53,423 nt of DNA from Deltaproteobacteria bacterium (lineage in GTDB: Bacteria; Myxococcota_A; Polyangia; DRWM01; JAAZOP01), in the NCBI GenBank assembly GCA_016218765.1, contig JACRCZ010000059.1, positions 1 through 53,423 on the forward strand, in the 5' to 3' direction. The translations under genes were made by a program, and so were the position numbers. Every line of letters begins with the position of its first letter. Position 1 is the first letter of the stretch. Positions 16,954 through 26,706 of the stretch are shown here, piece by piece. Under the pieces are notes generated by a model. It did not search any database. It worked only from the letters and a program-made list of their open reading frames with translations, and had not been told where the DNA came from.

Positions 16954-17858
16954 GGTCCTCCATGATGTTGAGTTCTGGTGGTCGTGCCCTTCGACTCGCC
17001 TGGCGGCTCGCTCAGGGCGCCTGCGGCGGTCGTGGTCCGGCGCTGGCGTTCGTGTTGCTGGCGGTGGCGGCCGGGACGGCGGGTGCGGCCGAGCCCGAGC
17101 CGTCGCCGGGCGGGCTGGGAGCGCTGGTGGCGGCGGGCGACGCGCCGGTCGTGGTTGCCGCGACGGCGTCGACGTCTCCGTCGGATTCCGGGGCGCCGCT
17201 GGTGGAGCAGTACAAGGAGGGGGGAGGGATTCGGCGGCAGTCGTCGCGGACGCACGTGGTGCTGTTCTGGGTCGGTGCCGTGGCGGCGCTCCTGGGGGCG
17301 ATTGCGGTGATCGTCGCCCGTCGTCCGATGCGTTCGGCGCTCGGGCTGCTGGTCGTGGTCCTGGCGACGGCGGGGTTGTACCTGTTGTTGCGGGCCGAGC
17401 TTCTGGCGGCGTTGCAGGTATTGATCTACGCGGGTGCGGTGGTGGTGCTGCTGGTGTTCGTGATCACGTTCCTGGACCAGGGGGCGGTGACGGCGCCCGG
17501 CGGGCGTCGGTTGCCGGTGCGCATTCTTGCGGTGGCGGCTGTGGTCTACGTGTTGTATTTGGCGGCCCGCGAGCTGTTCGCGATGGGGCTGGGCTCGCGC
17601 ATCCCCCCTGCGGCGGATTTCGGGTCGACGGCGAGCGTCGGGCAGGCGTTGTTCACGACGTTCGTGATCCCGTTCGAGGCGGTTTCGGCGCTGCTGCTCA
17701 CGGCGATCGTCGGGGCGGTGGCGGTGGCGAAGGGGAGGGCGGGGGGAGCGTCCGCGAGCGCCGGAGGCGCGCCTGGCGGAGCCGGCGCCGGGCCGGTCGC
17801 GGGGCCTGGCGGGCCGGCGGGCGCCTCTGCGGGCGGGCACGGCGAGGGAGGCGAGTGA
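16950..17858 (+). CDS. nuoJ: NADH-quinone oxidoreductase subunit J with unusual N-terminal extension
   Basis: 302 residues, against about 165-200 usually. The canonical NuoJ membrane region starts near residue 100 (VLFWVGAVAALLGAIAVIVA, then RRPMRSALGLL and the conserved LQVLIYAGAVVVLLVFVI helix) and ends near 265. Ahead of it is a stretch that reads like a signal sequence (LAFVLLAVAAGTAGAAEP) followed by about 50 Ala/Ser/Thr-rich residues. The C-terminus is a Gly/Ala/Pro-rich tail. ATG 16950 overlaps the nuoF stop (ATGA), supporting the long form; an internal start is possible. It is part of the membrane proton-transport arm. Confidence 0.9.
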
Positions 17859-18169
17859 TGCCGGACGTCGGACTGAACCACTACCTCCTGCTGGGTGCGA
17901 TGCTGTTTTCGCTCGGTGCGGTCGGCTTCGTCGTGCGGCGCAACGCGCTCATCTCGCTGATGAGCATCGAGCTGATGCTGAACGCGGCGAACCTGGTGCT
18001 GGTGGCGTTCAACCGCTATCACCCGGTGGACCACACGGGGCAGATCTTCGCGTTGTTCGTGGTGGCCATCGCGGCGGCGGAAGCGGCGGTGGGTCTGGCG
18101 ATCATCGTTTCCCTCTACCGTCTGCGCCGTTCGGTCGGGACCGACGACGCGGACGGGATGAAAGGCTAG
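17858..18169 (+). CDS. nuoK: NADH-quinone oxidoreductase subunit K
   Basis: 103 residues with three membrane helices, of normal length. It starts LNHYLLLGAMLFSLGAVGF and has the conserved SIELMLNAANL helix, whose Glu is the key proton-channel residue, and a second conserved acidic position (AAAEAAVGLAI). Its start overlaps the nuoJ stop by one base (TGATG). Confidence 0.97.
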   Translation: MPDVGLNHYLLLGAMLFSLGAVGFVVRRNALISLMSIELMLNAANLVLVAFNRYHPVDHTGQIFALFVVAIAAAEAAVGLAIIVSLYRLRRSVGTDDADGMKG

Positions 18170-18182
18170 GGGAGGACAGGCC

Positions 18183-20765
18183 ATGGAAGTCATGGAGCGC
18201 ATCGTCCTCAATCCCTACGTGGCGTGGATCGCGGCCTTCCCGCTGTTGGGCGCGATCCTGAACGGCTTCCTGCTGTCGTGGATCGGCAAGCTCTTGCCGC
18301 GCCGCACGCGCGAGAACCTGCTCTCGCGCTCGACGGTCCACATGGTCGCGCTGATGTCGGTCGGCGCCTCGTTCGTGGTCGCCGCGCTGGCCGCGATCTA
18401 CCTGTGGAAGGGGTGGGGCGAGGTTCCGCCGCCGCAGGCCATCGTGGCGCGGTTGTGGAACTGGCTGCCGCTGGCGGATCTCTCGCGCGGCGTGCCTTCG
18501 ATCCACGACACGGTGAAGGCGGCCGAGGTGTACGTGCCGGTGAACCTGATGGTCGACCGGCTGTCGGCGATGATGGCCGTGATGGTCAGCGGCGTGAGCT
18601 TCCTGATCCACGTGTACTCGATGGGGTACATGGGCCACGACAAGTCGTACCGGCGTTTCTTCACGTACCTGAACCTCTTCGTGTTCTTCATGCTGGTGCT
18701 GGTGCTGGCGGACAACCTGGTGCTGATGTTCGTGGGCTGGGAGGGGGTCGGGCTCTGTTCGTACCTGCTCATCGGCTTCTGGTTCGACAAGGAGGCCAAC
18801 GCGCAGGCGGGCAAGAAGGCGTTCATCGTCAACCGCATCGGGGACTTCGGCTTCCTGCTGGGCATCTTCTTCCTGGCTTCCTGGCTGGGGACGGTGCGAT
18901 TCCAGGGCATGACGTTGCCGAACGGGACGACGCTGGACGGGATCAACACGATCCTGGCGGGCGGCGGCGCGGGGTTGTTGCCTGCCAAGACGGTGCTGGG
19001 GGTTTCGGGCGCGTTCCTGGTGAGCATGCTGCTGTTCGTCGGCGCGACGGGCAAGAGCGCGCAGATTCCGCTGTACGTCTGGCTGCCGGACGCGATGGCG
19101 GGTCCCACGCCGGTCTCGGCGTTGATCCACGCGGCGACGATGGTCACGGCGGGCGTGTACATGATCGCGCGGCTGAGCCCGTTGTTCTCGCTCTCGCCCA
19201 CGGCGATGGCGGTGGTCGCGACGGTCGGGGCGGGGACGGCGCTCTTCGCGGCGACGATCGGCCTGACGCAATTCGACATCAAGAAGGTCCTGGCCTACTC
19301 CACGATCAGCCAGCTCGGCTACATGTTCCTGGCCGTCGGGGTCGGGGCGTTCTCGGCGGGCATGTTCCACCTCTTCACGCACGCGTTCTTCAAGGCCTGC
19401 CTCTTCCTCTGCGCCGGCGCGGTGATCCACGCGATGCACGAGCGGCAGGACATCCGGGAGATGGGGGGTCTGCGCAAGTCGCTGCCGGTGGTCCACTGGA
19501 CGTTCCTCGCCTCGACGCTGGCCATCGCCGGCTTCCCGCCGTTCGCCGGCTTCTTCTCCAAGGACGAGATTCTCTGGACCGCGTTCGCCGGCAGCGCGAT
19601 CACGCGCAGCGCGTTCGTGCCTTCGTGGTGGCCGACGCTGTTGTGGGCGGCCGGCATGGCTGCTGCGGCCTGCACGGCGTTCTACATGTTCCGGCTCTAC
19701 CTCCTGACGTTCTGGGGCGAGTCGCGTGCGCCGGAGGAGGTGCGCGAGCACCTGCATCCTCCGGAGCGGCGGGGTGCGCTGTCCTTCCTCTGGACCGACC
19801 CGCACACGCCGGGCTCGATGCGCGTGGTGCTGATGGTGCTCGGCGCCTTCGCGACGGTGATCGGCCTGGTGGGCATGCCGGCGCTCGTGCTGCACGGCCT
19901 GGAGAAGGTCGGCCTGCACGTGCCCAACCTCTTCGACCGCTGGCTGCACCCTTCGGTCGTCGCGTTCACCGGTCACGGCTCGGCGTCGCTGGAGGGCGCG
20001 CTCATGTTCGCGTCGGTGCTGGTCGCCGTCGCCGGGGCGTACCTCGCATGGACCTTCTACCGCTCGTGGCCGCCGCAGCCCGCGCAGGCGGTGATCGCGG
20101 CGGTGCCGCGGCTGTACAAGCTGGTGCTGGACAAGTGGCGCATCGACGAGCTGTACGGGTGGATCATCGTGCGGCCCGTGCGGCTCGTGGCTTTCGCCTG
20201 CTACGAGTTCGTGGACCGGGTGCTCATCGACACGATTCTGGTCACGGGGACGGCGTACGTCGCGCGCGGGGTGGGGGGGGTGTTCCGCAAGCTGCAGGGC
20301 GGGGTGATCCACCGCTACGCCGCGGTGATGGCGCTGGGGGTCGCGGGGGTGCTGTGGTTCGTCGCGCAGCCGTACGCGACGGTTCCGCTGCTGGAGCGGC
20401 CGGTGCGTTTCCTGCGCTACGTCGGCCAGGACCCCGGCACGGGCGCGGCGCGCATGGTTCTGGTCCTGCCCGACGCCCCGTACGTCTACGAGCTGGACCT
20501 CGACTCCGACGGCACGGTGGACGTCGACGTGGACCCGCGTGCCCCGGTCTACGATCGCACGGTGGTGCGCGGCGACGTGTTCCTGGTCTGCCTTCCCGAG
20601 GGCCAGAACGTGGTGACCGCGGTGGCGCGCAGCGGTTTCGACCTGACGCGCAAGCTGGTTCTGACCGTGGACATCGTGGGTCCCCTGGACTGCCGGCCGT
20701 GGACGGTGCGTGAGGATCCGCGGTTCTCCCGGGCGGCGGTCGTGGCGGAAGGAGGCCGGCCATGA
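18183..20765 (+). CDS. nuoL: NADH-quinone oxidoreductase subunit L with C-terminal extension
   Basis: 860 residues, well above the usual 600-700. Residues 1-730 are a standard antiporter-like subunit: LMFVGWEGVGLCSYLLIGFW (essential Glu), the KSAQIPLYVWLPDAMAGPTP loop helix, and DIKKVLAYSTISQLGYM with the channel Lys. After the last helix (AVMALGVAGVLWFVAQPY) comes an extra segment of about 120 residues with an acidic stretch (ELDLDSDGTVDVDVDPR) and beta-strand-like sequence, reading like a small soluble domain. I do not recognise it. GGGGAGGACAGG precedes the start; the stop overlaps nuoM by 4 bp. Confidence 0.96.
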   Translation: MEVMERIVLNPYVAWIAAFPLLGAILNGFLLSWIGKLLPRRTRENLLSRSTVHMVALMSVGASFVVAALAAIYLWKGWGEVPPPQAIVARLWNWLPLADLSRGVPSIHDTVKAAEVYVPVNLMVDRLSAMMAVMVSGVSFLIHVYSMGYMGHDKSYRRFFTYLNLFVFFMLVLVLADNLVLMFVGWEGVGLCSYLLIGFWFDKEANAQAGKKAFIVNRIGDFGFLLGIFFLASWLGTVRFQGMTLPNGTTLDGINTILAGGGAGLLPAKTVLGVSGAFLVSMLLFVGATGKSAQIPLYVWLPDAMAGPTPVSALIHAATMVTAGVYMIARLSPLFSLSPTAMAVVATVGAGTALFAATIGLTQFDIKKVLAYSTISQLGYMFLAVGVGAFSAGMFHLFTHAFFKACLFLCAGAVIHAMHERQDIREMGGLRKSLPVVHWTFLASTLAIAGFPPFAGFFSKDEILWTAFAGSAITRSAFVPSWWPTLLWAAGMAAAACTAFYMFRLYLLTFWGESRAPEEVREHLHPPERRGALSFLWTDPHTPGSMRVVLMVLGAFATVIGLVGMPALVLHGLEKVGLHVPNLFDRWLHPSVVAFTGHGSASLEGALMFASVLVAVAGAYLAWTFYRSWPPQPAQAVIAAVPRLYKLVLDKWRIDELYGWIIVRPVRLVAFACYEFVDRVLIDTILVTGTAYVARGVGGVFRKLQGGVIHRYAAVMALGVAGVLWFVAQPYATVPLLERPVRFLRYVGQDPGTGAARMVLVLPDAPYVYELDLDSDGTVDVDVDPRAPVYDRTVVRGDVFLVCLPEGQNVVTAVARSGFDLTRKLVLTVDIVGPLDCRPWTVREDPRFSRAAVVAEGGRP

Positions 20766-22618
20766 GGCATCTCCTGACGCTGTTGATTGCGATCCCGGCC
20801 CTGGCGCCGATCGGCCTGTGGCTGGTTCCGCGGCGGCTGGTGCGAGCGCAGCAGGCGTACGCGTTCGTGGTCGCGCTGCTGGTCTTCGGCCTTTCGCTCC
20901 TGCTCTTGCGGCAGAGCCCGCTGGACGCCCACGGGTTCCTGGCGCGCTTCAACGAGCGGGCCGACTGGGTGCCTTCGGCGGGCATCGCCTACTCGGTGGG
21001 TGTCGACGGCATCTCGATCTTCCTCGTGCTGCTCACGACGCTGCTCACGCCGATCGCGCTGCTCTCGTCGTTCCGTGCCGTGACGGAGCGGGTGCGCGAG
21101 TACCTGGCGTCGTTCCTGCTGCTCGAGGCCGCGATGCTCGGCGCGTTCGTGGCGCTGGACATGTTCCTGTTCTTCCTCTTCTGGGAAGTGATGCTGGTGC
21201 CGATGTTCGTGATCATCGGCGTCTGGGGCGGGCCGCGGCGGGTCTACGCGGCCGTGAAGTTCTTCCTGTTCACGATGGTCGGCTCGGCGCTGATGCTGGT
21301 GGCGATCCTGTACCTCGCCTGGCAGCACTCGGTGGTCCACGGCTTCTGGAGCTTCGACTACTTCGCGCTGCGCGACCTGTTGTTGCCGTACCGGACGGAG
21401 ATGCTGCTCTTCGCGGCGTTCACGTTGTCGTTCGCGATCAAGGTGCCGATGTTCCCGCTGCACACGTGGCTGCCGGACGCGCACGTCGAGGCGCCGACGG
21501 CGGGCTCGGTCATCCTGGCGGCGATCCTGCTCAAGATGGGGACGTACGGCTTCCTGCGCTTCTCGATGGGTCTCTTCCCGTACGCGTCGTTCCGGGCCGG
21601 CCCCACGATCGCGGTGCTGGCCGTGGTCGGCATCCTCTACGGAGCGCTGGTCGCCTGGAAGCAGACCGACGTCAAGAAGCTCGTCGCGTACTCCTCCGTC
21701 TCGCACCTCGGCTTCGTCATGCTCGGCCTGGCCGCGGCGGAGCCGCGGGCCATGGCGGGTGCGATCCTGCAGATGATCAACCACGGCATTTCGACCGGGG
21801 CGCTGTTCCTCCTGGTCGGGGTGATCTACGAGCGCCGCCACACGCGGCGCATGGAGGAGTTCGGCGGGCTGGCCACGGTGATGCCGATGTACGCGGCGCT
21901 GTTCCTCGTGGTGACGTTGTCCTCGATCGGCCTGCCGGGCACGAACGGCTTCGTCGGGGAGTTCTACGTGCTGCTCGGCTCCTTCCAGTCCGAGGTGTTG
22001 CCGCGCGCGCATTGGCTGGTCATGGCCGCCGCGCTCGGGGTCGTGCTCGGGGCGGTGTACATGCTCGGGATGTACTTGAAGGTCTTCTTCGGCCCGGTGC
22101 GCAATCCGAAGAACGAGGGGTTGCGCGACGTGACGGCGCGGGAGATCCTCTGCTTCGCGCCGCTGGTGCTGCTCATTTTCGGCATCGGCCTGTTGCCCGG
22201 GTGGCTCACGCGCCGCATGGAACACTCGGTGCGCGTGGCGTGCGCGGACTACGTCGACCGCGTGATCGAGATGGACGATCTGCGTCGCGCGGGCGGGCTG
22301 GACGAGACGCAATCGCGCCGGCTGCGCACGGGGCGGCTGGCCGAGGCGATCGAGGCGGGGCAGGCCATCGGGCTCATCGGGCCCGACGGTGCCGGGCAGC
22401 CGGTGCCCGCGGCCGAGGCGGCCGGGGAGCCGGCGCCCGCGCCCGGTGCGCCGCCGCGACCGATCGTGAACGTCGACAAGATCTCCCAGGGGCTTCGTCC
22501 CGTCGGTGCTCCGGGAGCGGGGGCGGGATCGCCCACGCCCACGCCCACGAACGCGGCCCCTCGACCCGGCTCGGGGCAGGCCCCTCGACCGGGCTCGGGG
22601 CAAGGAGGTGCGCCATGA
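20762..22618 (+). CDS. nuoM: NADH-quinone oxidoreductase subunit M with Pro/Ala-rich tail
   Basis: 618 residues against about 500 normally. The antiporter core (residues 1-490) contains FFLFWEVMLVPMFVIIGVWG (essential Glu), FAIKVPMFPLHTWLPDAH, DVKKLVAYSSVSHLGFV and the conserved LSSIGLPGTNGFVGEF. The last about 120 residues are charged helix followed by a Pro/Ala/Gly-rich tail with the near-repeat APRPGSGQ twice. The ATGA overlaps with nuoL and nuoN show tight coupling. It forms part of the distal proton-pumping arm of complex I. Confidence 0.96.
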   Translation: MRHLLTLLIAIPALAPIGLWLVPRRLVRAQQAYAFVVALLVFGLSLLLLRQSPLDAHGFLARFNERADWVPSAGIAYSVGVDGISIFLVLLTTLLTPIALLSSFRAVTERVREYLASFLLLEAAMLGAFVALDMFLFFLFWEVMLVPMFVIIGVWGGPRRVYAAVKFFLFTMVGSALMLVAILYLAWQHSVVHGFWSFDYFALRDLLLPYRTEMLLFAAFTLSFAIKVPMFPLHTWLPDAHVEAPTAGSVILAAILLKMGTYGFLRFSMGLFPYASFRAGPTIAVLAVVGILYGALVAWKQTDVKKLVAYSSVSHLGFVMLGLAAAEPRAMAGAILQMINHGISTGALFLLVGVIYERRHTRRMEEFGGLATVMPMYAALFLVVTLSSIGLPGTNGFVGEFYVLLGSFQSEVLPRAHWLVMAAALGVVLGAVYMLGMYLKVFFGPVRNPKNEGLRDVTAREILCFAPLVLLIFGIGLLPGWLTRRMEHSVRVACADYVDRVIEMDDLRRAGGLDETQSRRLRTGRLAEAIEAGQAIGLIGPDGAGQPVPAAEAAGEPAPAPGAPPRPIVNVDKISQGLRPVGAPGAGAGSPTPTPTNAAPRPGSGQAPRPGSGQGGAP

Positions 22619-24219
22619 GGTGGTTCAACACCCTCACCGCGCTCTTCCCGGTCCTGGTGGTGTCGGGCGGGGCGCTGCTCCTGATGTTGTTCGAGGCGGC
22701 GCTGGGCCGGCCGGCGGAGCCCGCGGCGGGGGACGTCGAGGGGCAGTACCGGACGCGCGTGCGAGCGGCCTTGCGGTCGGCTTTCGCGGTCGGCGTGTTG
22801 GCGCTGGCGGCGGCCGGGAGCCTGGGGTTGTGGCTGCTGGCGCGGCGTGCCGGGCAGGTCAATCCCGGCCTGCTGTCGCAGATCGTCGAGCGCACCGCGG
22901 GGCTGGGCGGCGACCGGTTCGCGTTCGTGGTCTACGCCATCCTGTGTGCGGGCGGGATCCTGGTGCTCTTGCAGGCCGGGTCGTACCTGCGCGAGCTGGG
23001 CATGGATCGGCCGGAGTTCCCGTTGCTGGTGCTCTTCGCGGTGCTGGGCGGCATGTTCCTGGCGGCCGCGCGCGACCTCCTGCTCATGTTCATCGGGTTG
23101 GAGACGCTGTCGCTCGGCACCTACTGTCTCGTCGCCTTCCAGCGTTCGTCGCTCAAGAGCACCGAGGCGGCGCTCAAGTACTTCCTGCTCGGCTCGTTCG
23201 CGGCCGCGATCCTGCTCTTCGGGATGGCGCTGTTGTACGGCGTGACGGGGTCGCTGGAGCTGTCGCGGATCGGGAAGGTGTTGTCCCTGGCGTCGCCGAC
23301 GGCGTTCGAGCCCGTGGCGGCGATCGGCATGTCGCTGGTGGTGGTGGGTCTGGCCTTCAAGGTCTCGGCGGTCCCGTTCCACATGTGGACTCCGGACGCC
23401 TACGAGGGTGCGCCGACGCCGACGACGGCGTTCATGGCGGTGGTGGTGAAGACCGCGGCGTTCGCGGTGATGATGCGCGTGCTGCTCGTGGCCTTTCCGC
23501 TCGGCTCGCCGCTCTCGTCGGCCCCTGCGGGCTGGGTTTCCCTGCTCACGGGCTTCGCGTTGTTGACGATGGTGCTGGGCAACTTCGCGGGGCTGATGCA
23601 GGACAACGTGAAGCGGCTGCTGGCCTACTCCAGCATCGCGCACGCGGGCTACATCCTGATCGGCGTGATCGTCGCGGGCGCGGTGCGATCCACGGTGCCG
23701 CGGCACGCGGAGCGGCTCCAGGCCGACGCGGTGGGTGCGGTGCTGTTCTACCTGGTCGCGTACACGCTGGCGACGGCGGGCGCGTTCGCGGTGCTGTCGA
23801 TCTGCGCGCGGGACCATCGCGAGCCGACGAAGGTCGCCGACCTGCACGGGCTGGCGGTCCGCAGTCCCGGCCTGGCCGCGGGCTTCCTGGTCTGCGTCCT
23901 GTCGCTCGTCGGCATTCCGCCCACGGCGGGGTTCTTCGGCAAGCTGTACCTCTTCAAGCTCGCGGTGCAGGCCGATCTGTGGCCGCTGGCCCTGGTCGGC
24001 GTCCTGACCAGCGTCGCCGCGGCCTACTACTACCTGCGGCTCGTCGTCGCGGTCTACATGCGGCCGGCGGAGACCGAGGACGTGGCCGTGGCCGCGCCGA
24101 CCGCGCGCGGGCGGCTGGGCATCGCGGCCGCCGCGCTGCTCGTCGTGACGCTCGGACTTCTTCCCGCCCGCGTCCTGTCGGTCGCGACGCAGTCGGTGTT
24201 CGACCTGCTGCGCATGTAG
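22615..24219 (+). CDS. nuoN: NADH-quinone oxidoreductase subunit N
   Basis: 534 residues. This antiporter-like subunit has the conserved FIGLETLSLGTYCLV (Glu), LKYFLLGSF, KVSAVPFHMWTPDAYEGAPT and NVKRLLAYSSIAHAGYI motifs with the channel lysines. It starts at ATG 22615 with a strong AAGGAGGTG just upstream, inside the end of nuoM (4-bp overlap). It is the last nuo gene here; nuoA-D, G, H and I must be encoded elsewhere if complex I is complete. Confidence 0.96.
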   Translation: MRWFNTLTALFPVLVVSGGALLLMLFEAALGRPAEPAAGDVEGQYRTRVRAALRSAFAVGVLALAAAGSLGLWLLARRAGQVNPGLLSQIVERTAGLGGDRFAFVVYAILCAGGILVLLQAGSYLRELGMDRPEFPLLVLFAVLGGMFLAAARDLLLMFIGLETLSLGTYCLVAFQRSSLKSTEAALKYFLLGSFAAAILLFGMALLYGVTGSLELSRIGKVLSLASPTAFEPVAAIGMSLVVVGLAFKVSAVPFHMWTPDAYEGAPTPTTAFMAVVVKTAAFAVMMRVLLVAFPLGSPLSSAPAGWVSLLTGFALLTMVLGNFAGLMQDNVKRLLAYSSIAHAGYILIGVIVAGAVRSTVPRHAERLQADAVGAVLFYLVAYTLATAGAFAVLSICARDHREPTKVADLHGLAVRSPGLAAGFLVCVLSLVGIPPTAGFFGKLYLFKLAVQADLWPLALVGVLTSVAAAYYYLRLVVAVYMRPAETEDVAVAAPTARGRLGIAAAALLVVTLGLLPARVLSVATQSVFDLLRM

Positions 24220-24236
24220 TAGTCTCCCTGCGCGCG

Positions 24237-26624
24237 ATGTTCGATGCCGTCCCCCGCCGCGCCTTCCTCGCCGCCGTGGTGCTCCTGGCCGCGTGCCTGG
24301 GCGTCGCCTGGCTTGCGCGGCGGGCCCTGGCGGAGCGCTACCCGCTGCAGGGCGGGGAGTGGTGGCGTCCCGCCGCCTCCGCGCCGGCGATCGATCCCGA
24401 GACGCTCCGCCGCGCCGAGCAGAAGCGCAAGGCGCTGGAGGTGGAGCTGGCCGAGCGGCGGGAGCGAGTGCGGCCCGTTCCCCGGAGCCTGAAGGACGGG
24501 GTGGCGGTGATGCAGCTCGGCCACGCCGGGCCCGTCTCGGCCGTGGGGTGGTACGGTCGGGACGTGCTCACGGCCGGCGCCGACGCGACGCTGCGGGTCT
24601 GGCGTCCGGCGCCGGTGCGTCCGCGGCTGTTGCTGGCGATGGCGCTGCCGGGCGTCGCCGGTGCGGTCGCCGGCGACCCCGCCGGCAAACGCCTGTGGGC
24701 CGCGGTCGGCTCCGACCTGCTCGTGGTGCGGTCCGGCGAGTCGTTCGAGCTCGAGGCGCGACGCCGTTTTCCCGGCGGCCTCGTGACCCGCGGGCTGGCC
24801 CTGGCCGACGGGGGAACCCGCGCGGTCCTCCTGGGCGTCGGCGGTGACGACGAGCGCGCGGCGCGCGGGCCGGAGGTCGTGCTGCGGCACTTCGTGGCGC
24901 CCGACGGGGCGTTGTTGAAGTCGGTCGTGGTGGCCGCGTCCGGGCCCGTGCTGGCCGCGGGGCTGTCCCCGGACGGGGAGCGCGTGGCCCTCCTGTGCGG
25001 CGGCTCTCCGCTCCCGGTGCTGGAGGTTCGCCGGACCGACGACGGCTCGCTGCTGGCGGCGTCGGCGCTTGCGTCGCCCGGATGGGGTGAGGAAGCGGCG
25101 TGGGCGTCGCGGTCGCTGCGGCTCGCGATGGGCCCCGATTTCGTCGTCGTGGGCGGCGAGGGCGGGACGGCGGTGTGGGACCTGGCGGCCGACGGCCGGG
25201 CGGGGCCGGATCGTGCCTGGTCGGCTCGCCTCGGCAGCGGGTCCGGCGGAGCGTCTCCGGCGGCCTGTGCGGGTGCGTTCGTGACGGCCGATGGCGCGGT
25301 TGGGGAGCCGTGGCTGCTCACGCGCGGCGCCGCGGGCTGGACGGCCGCGGCGCTGGGCGGGGTCGTTCGCTCCGGGGCGTCCGGCGGCGACGGGGCGGCG
25401 CGGGCGCCGGCGCGCCTGGCCTGCGCGGACGCCGCGCACGTCGCCGTGGCCGGGCCGGAAGCCGGTGTGGACGGCCTGCGCATCCTGTCTCCGGACGGCG
25501 ACGGTCGCGCCTCGGCCGCGCCGCTGCGGTTCGACCCGGCCGTGGGTGCGGACGGCGACGTGGTGCGGCTGGAGCCCGTGACGTCGTCCCCGGCGGCGGA
25601 GGCTGTCTGGCCCGCCGAGCTTCGCCTGGACACGATGACGGTCGTCCGGCCGTCGCCGGGCGAGGCCGCCTGCGCTCTCGACGCATCCACCGGCGAGGTC
25701 GTCGTCGTGCGCGAAGGGGCGTTCTGGTCCGGGCGCGGCGGGCAGGCGCGGCGATTGGCGGAGGGGGAGGGTGCGGCGTGCCAGGCGCTGCGCGGCGGGA
25801 CGCTGGCCGTGCTTCGCGGCGACGTCCTCGAGCTGGTCGCGACGGCGTCGGGTGCCGTGACGGGATCCTGGAGTCTGCCCGAGTGGCTGGGGGGCGGGCC
25901 TGCGCGCGTCTCCCTGTCCCGCGACGGACGCTCGGCGGTGGTGGCGACCGCGGGCGGTTTCGCGGCGTACCGCGCGGGCGCGGCGGAGCCGGTGCTGTAC
26001 TTCCCGGCCGAGGGGTACGGCGACGCACCGGCCGAGTTCCTCCTCGGCGGCGACCGCGTCGCGCTGGGGCGCGACGACGGGGCGCTCGAGATCTGGAGCA
26101 TCGAGGACGGGGAGGTCGAGCGCGAGTTTGCCGGTTTCGGGACGCTGGCCGGTCGGGCCACGACGCTCCGCGGCTCGGACGACGGCGAGACCGTGTTCGC
26201 CGGCTCGTCGCGCGGCTCGGTTTCGGCCTGGCACGTGCGCACGGGGAACCAGCGTTGGGGCAAGATCCTGTTCGACGGGGCCGTGACGACGGTCGTGGCG
26301 GTCGCGCAGGCCGGATGGGTGCTGGCCTCCGACGGTCGGACGGTCTCGCTCCTCGGTCGCAAGTCCGGCGACGTGCTCGTGAGCGTCGCGTTCGACCGGG
26401 ACGGCGACTGGCTGGCGGCGACGCCCGACGGCTACCACGTTTCGTCCGGTCCTGCCGGCGAGGCGTTGCTCGGGTTGCGGATGCGGCAGCAGCCGGGTCC
26501 TGCGGACGCCCTGGCGTTCCGGATGGTCGCCGCCGGCGATCCCGACTTCGCCCTGCTCGGCGGAGCGCTCGATGCCCTGCGCGTGACCTTGCTCGGCGCC
26601 GGAGAGGATGGGGAGAAGCCTTGA
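24237..26624 (+). CDS. Membrane-anchored WD40/propeller-like protein
   Basis: 795 residues. An N-terminal hydrophobic segment (FLAAVVLLAACLGVAWLA) is likely an uncleaved anchor, followed by a short charged coiled coil (about 55-85) and a long chain of WD40-like blades: GPVSAVGWYGRDVLTAGADA then TLRVWRP near residue 100, and later DDGALEIWSIEDGE and SSRGSVSAWHVRTG near 615-665. This suggests two propellers. The last 60 residues (ATPDGYHVSS...LRMRQQPG) resemble C-termini of other bacterial WD40 proteins. No catalytic domain is seen, so it probably scaffolds protein contacts. It starts 17 bp after nuoN; a functional link to complex I is not implied. Confidence 0.85.
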   Translation: MFDAVPRRAFLAAVVLLAACLGVAWLARRALAERYPLQGGEWWRPAASAPAIDPETLRRAEQKRKALEVELAERRERVRPVPRSLKDGVAVMQLGHAGPVSAVGWYGRDVLTAGADATLRVWRPAPVRPRLLLAMALPGVAGAVAGDPAGKRLWAAVGSDLLVVRSGESFELEARRRFPGGLVTRGLALADGGTRAVLLGVGGDDERAARGPEVVLRHFVAPDGALLKSVVVAASGPVLAAGLSPDGERVALLCGGSPLPVLEVRRTDDGSLLAASALASPGWGEEAAWASRSLRLAMGPDFVVVGGEGGTAVWDLAADGRAGPDRAWSARLGSGSGGASPAACAGAFVTADGAVGEPWLLTRGAAGWTAAALGGVVRSGASGGDGAARAPARLACADAAHVAVAGPEAGVDGLRILSPDGDGRASAAPLRFDPAVGADGDVVRLEPVTSSPAAEAVWPAELRLDTMTVVRPSPGEAACALDASTGEVVVVREGAFWSGRGGQARRLAEGEGAACQALRGGTLAVLRGDVLELVATASGAVTGSWSLPEWLGGGPARVSLSRDGRSAVVATAGGFAAYRAGAAEPVLYFPAEGYGDAPAEFLLGGDRVALGRDDGALEIWSIEDGEVEREFAGFGTLAGRATTLRGSDDGETVFAGSSRGSVSAWHVRTGNQRWGKILFDGAVTTVVAVAQAGWVLASDGRTVSLLGRKSGDVLVSVAFDRDGDWLAATPDGYHVSSGPAGEALLGLRMRQQPGPADALAFRMVAAGDPDFALLGGALDALRVTLLGAGEDGEKP

Positions 26625-26706
26625 GGAACGGGGGCCGGCATGCGAGCGGGTTGCGGACTTGTCGTCGGTCCGGACCGGGCGATCCCGGTGCCGTCGGGAG
26701 GGGCGG

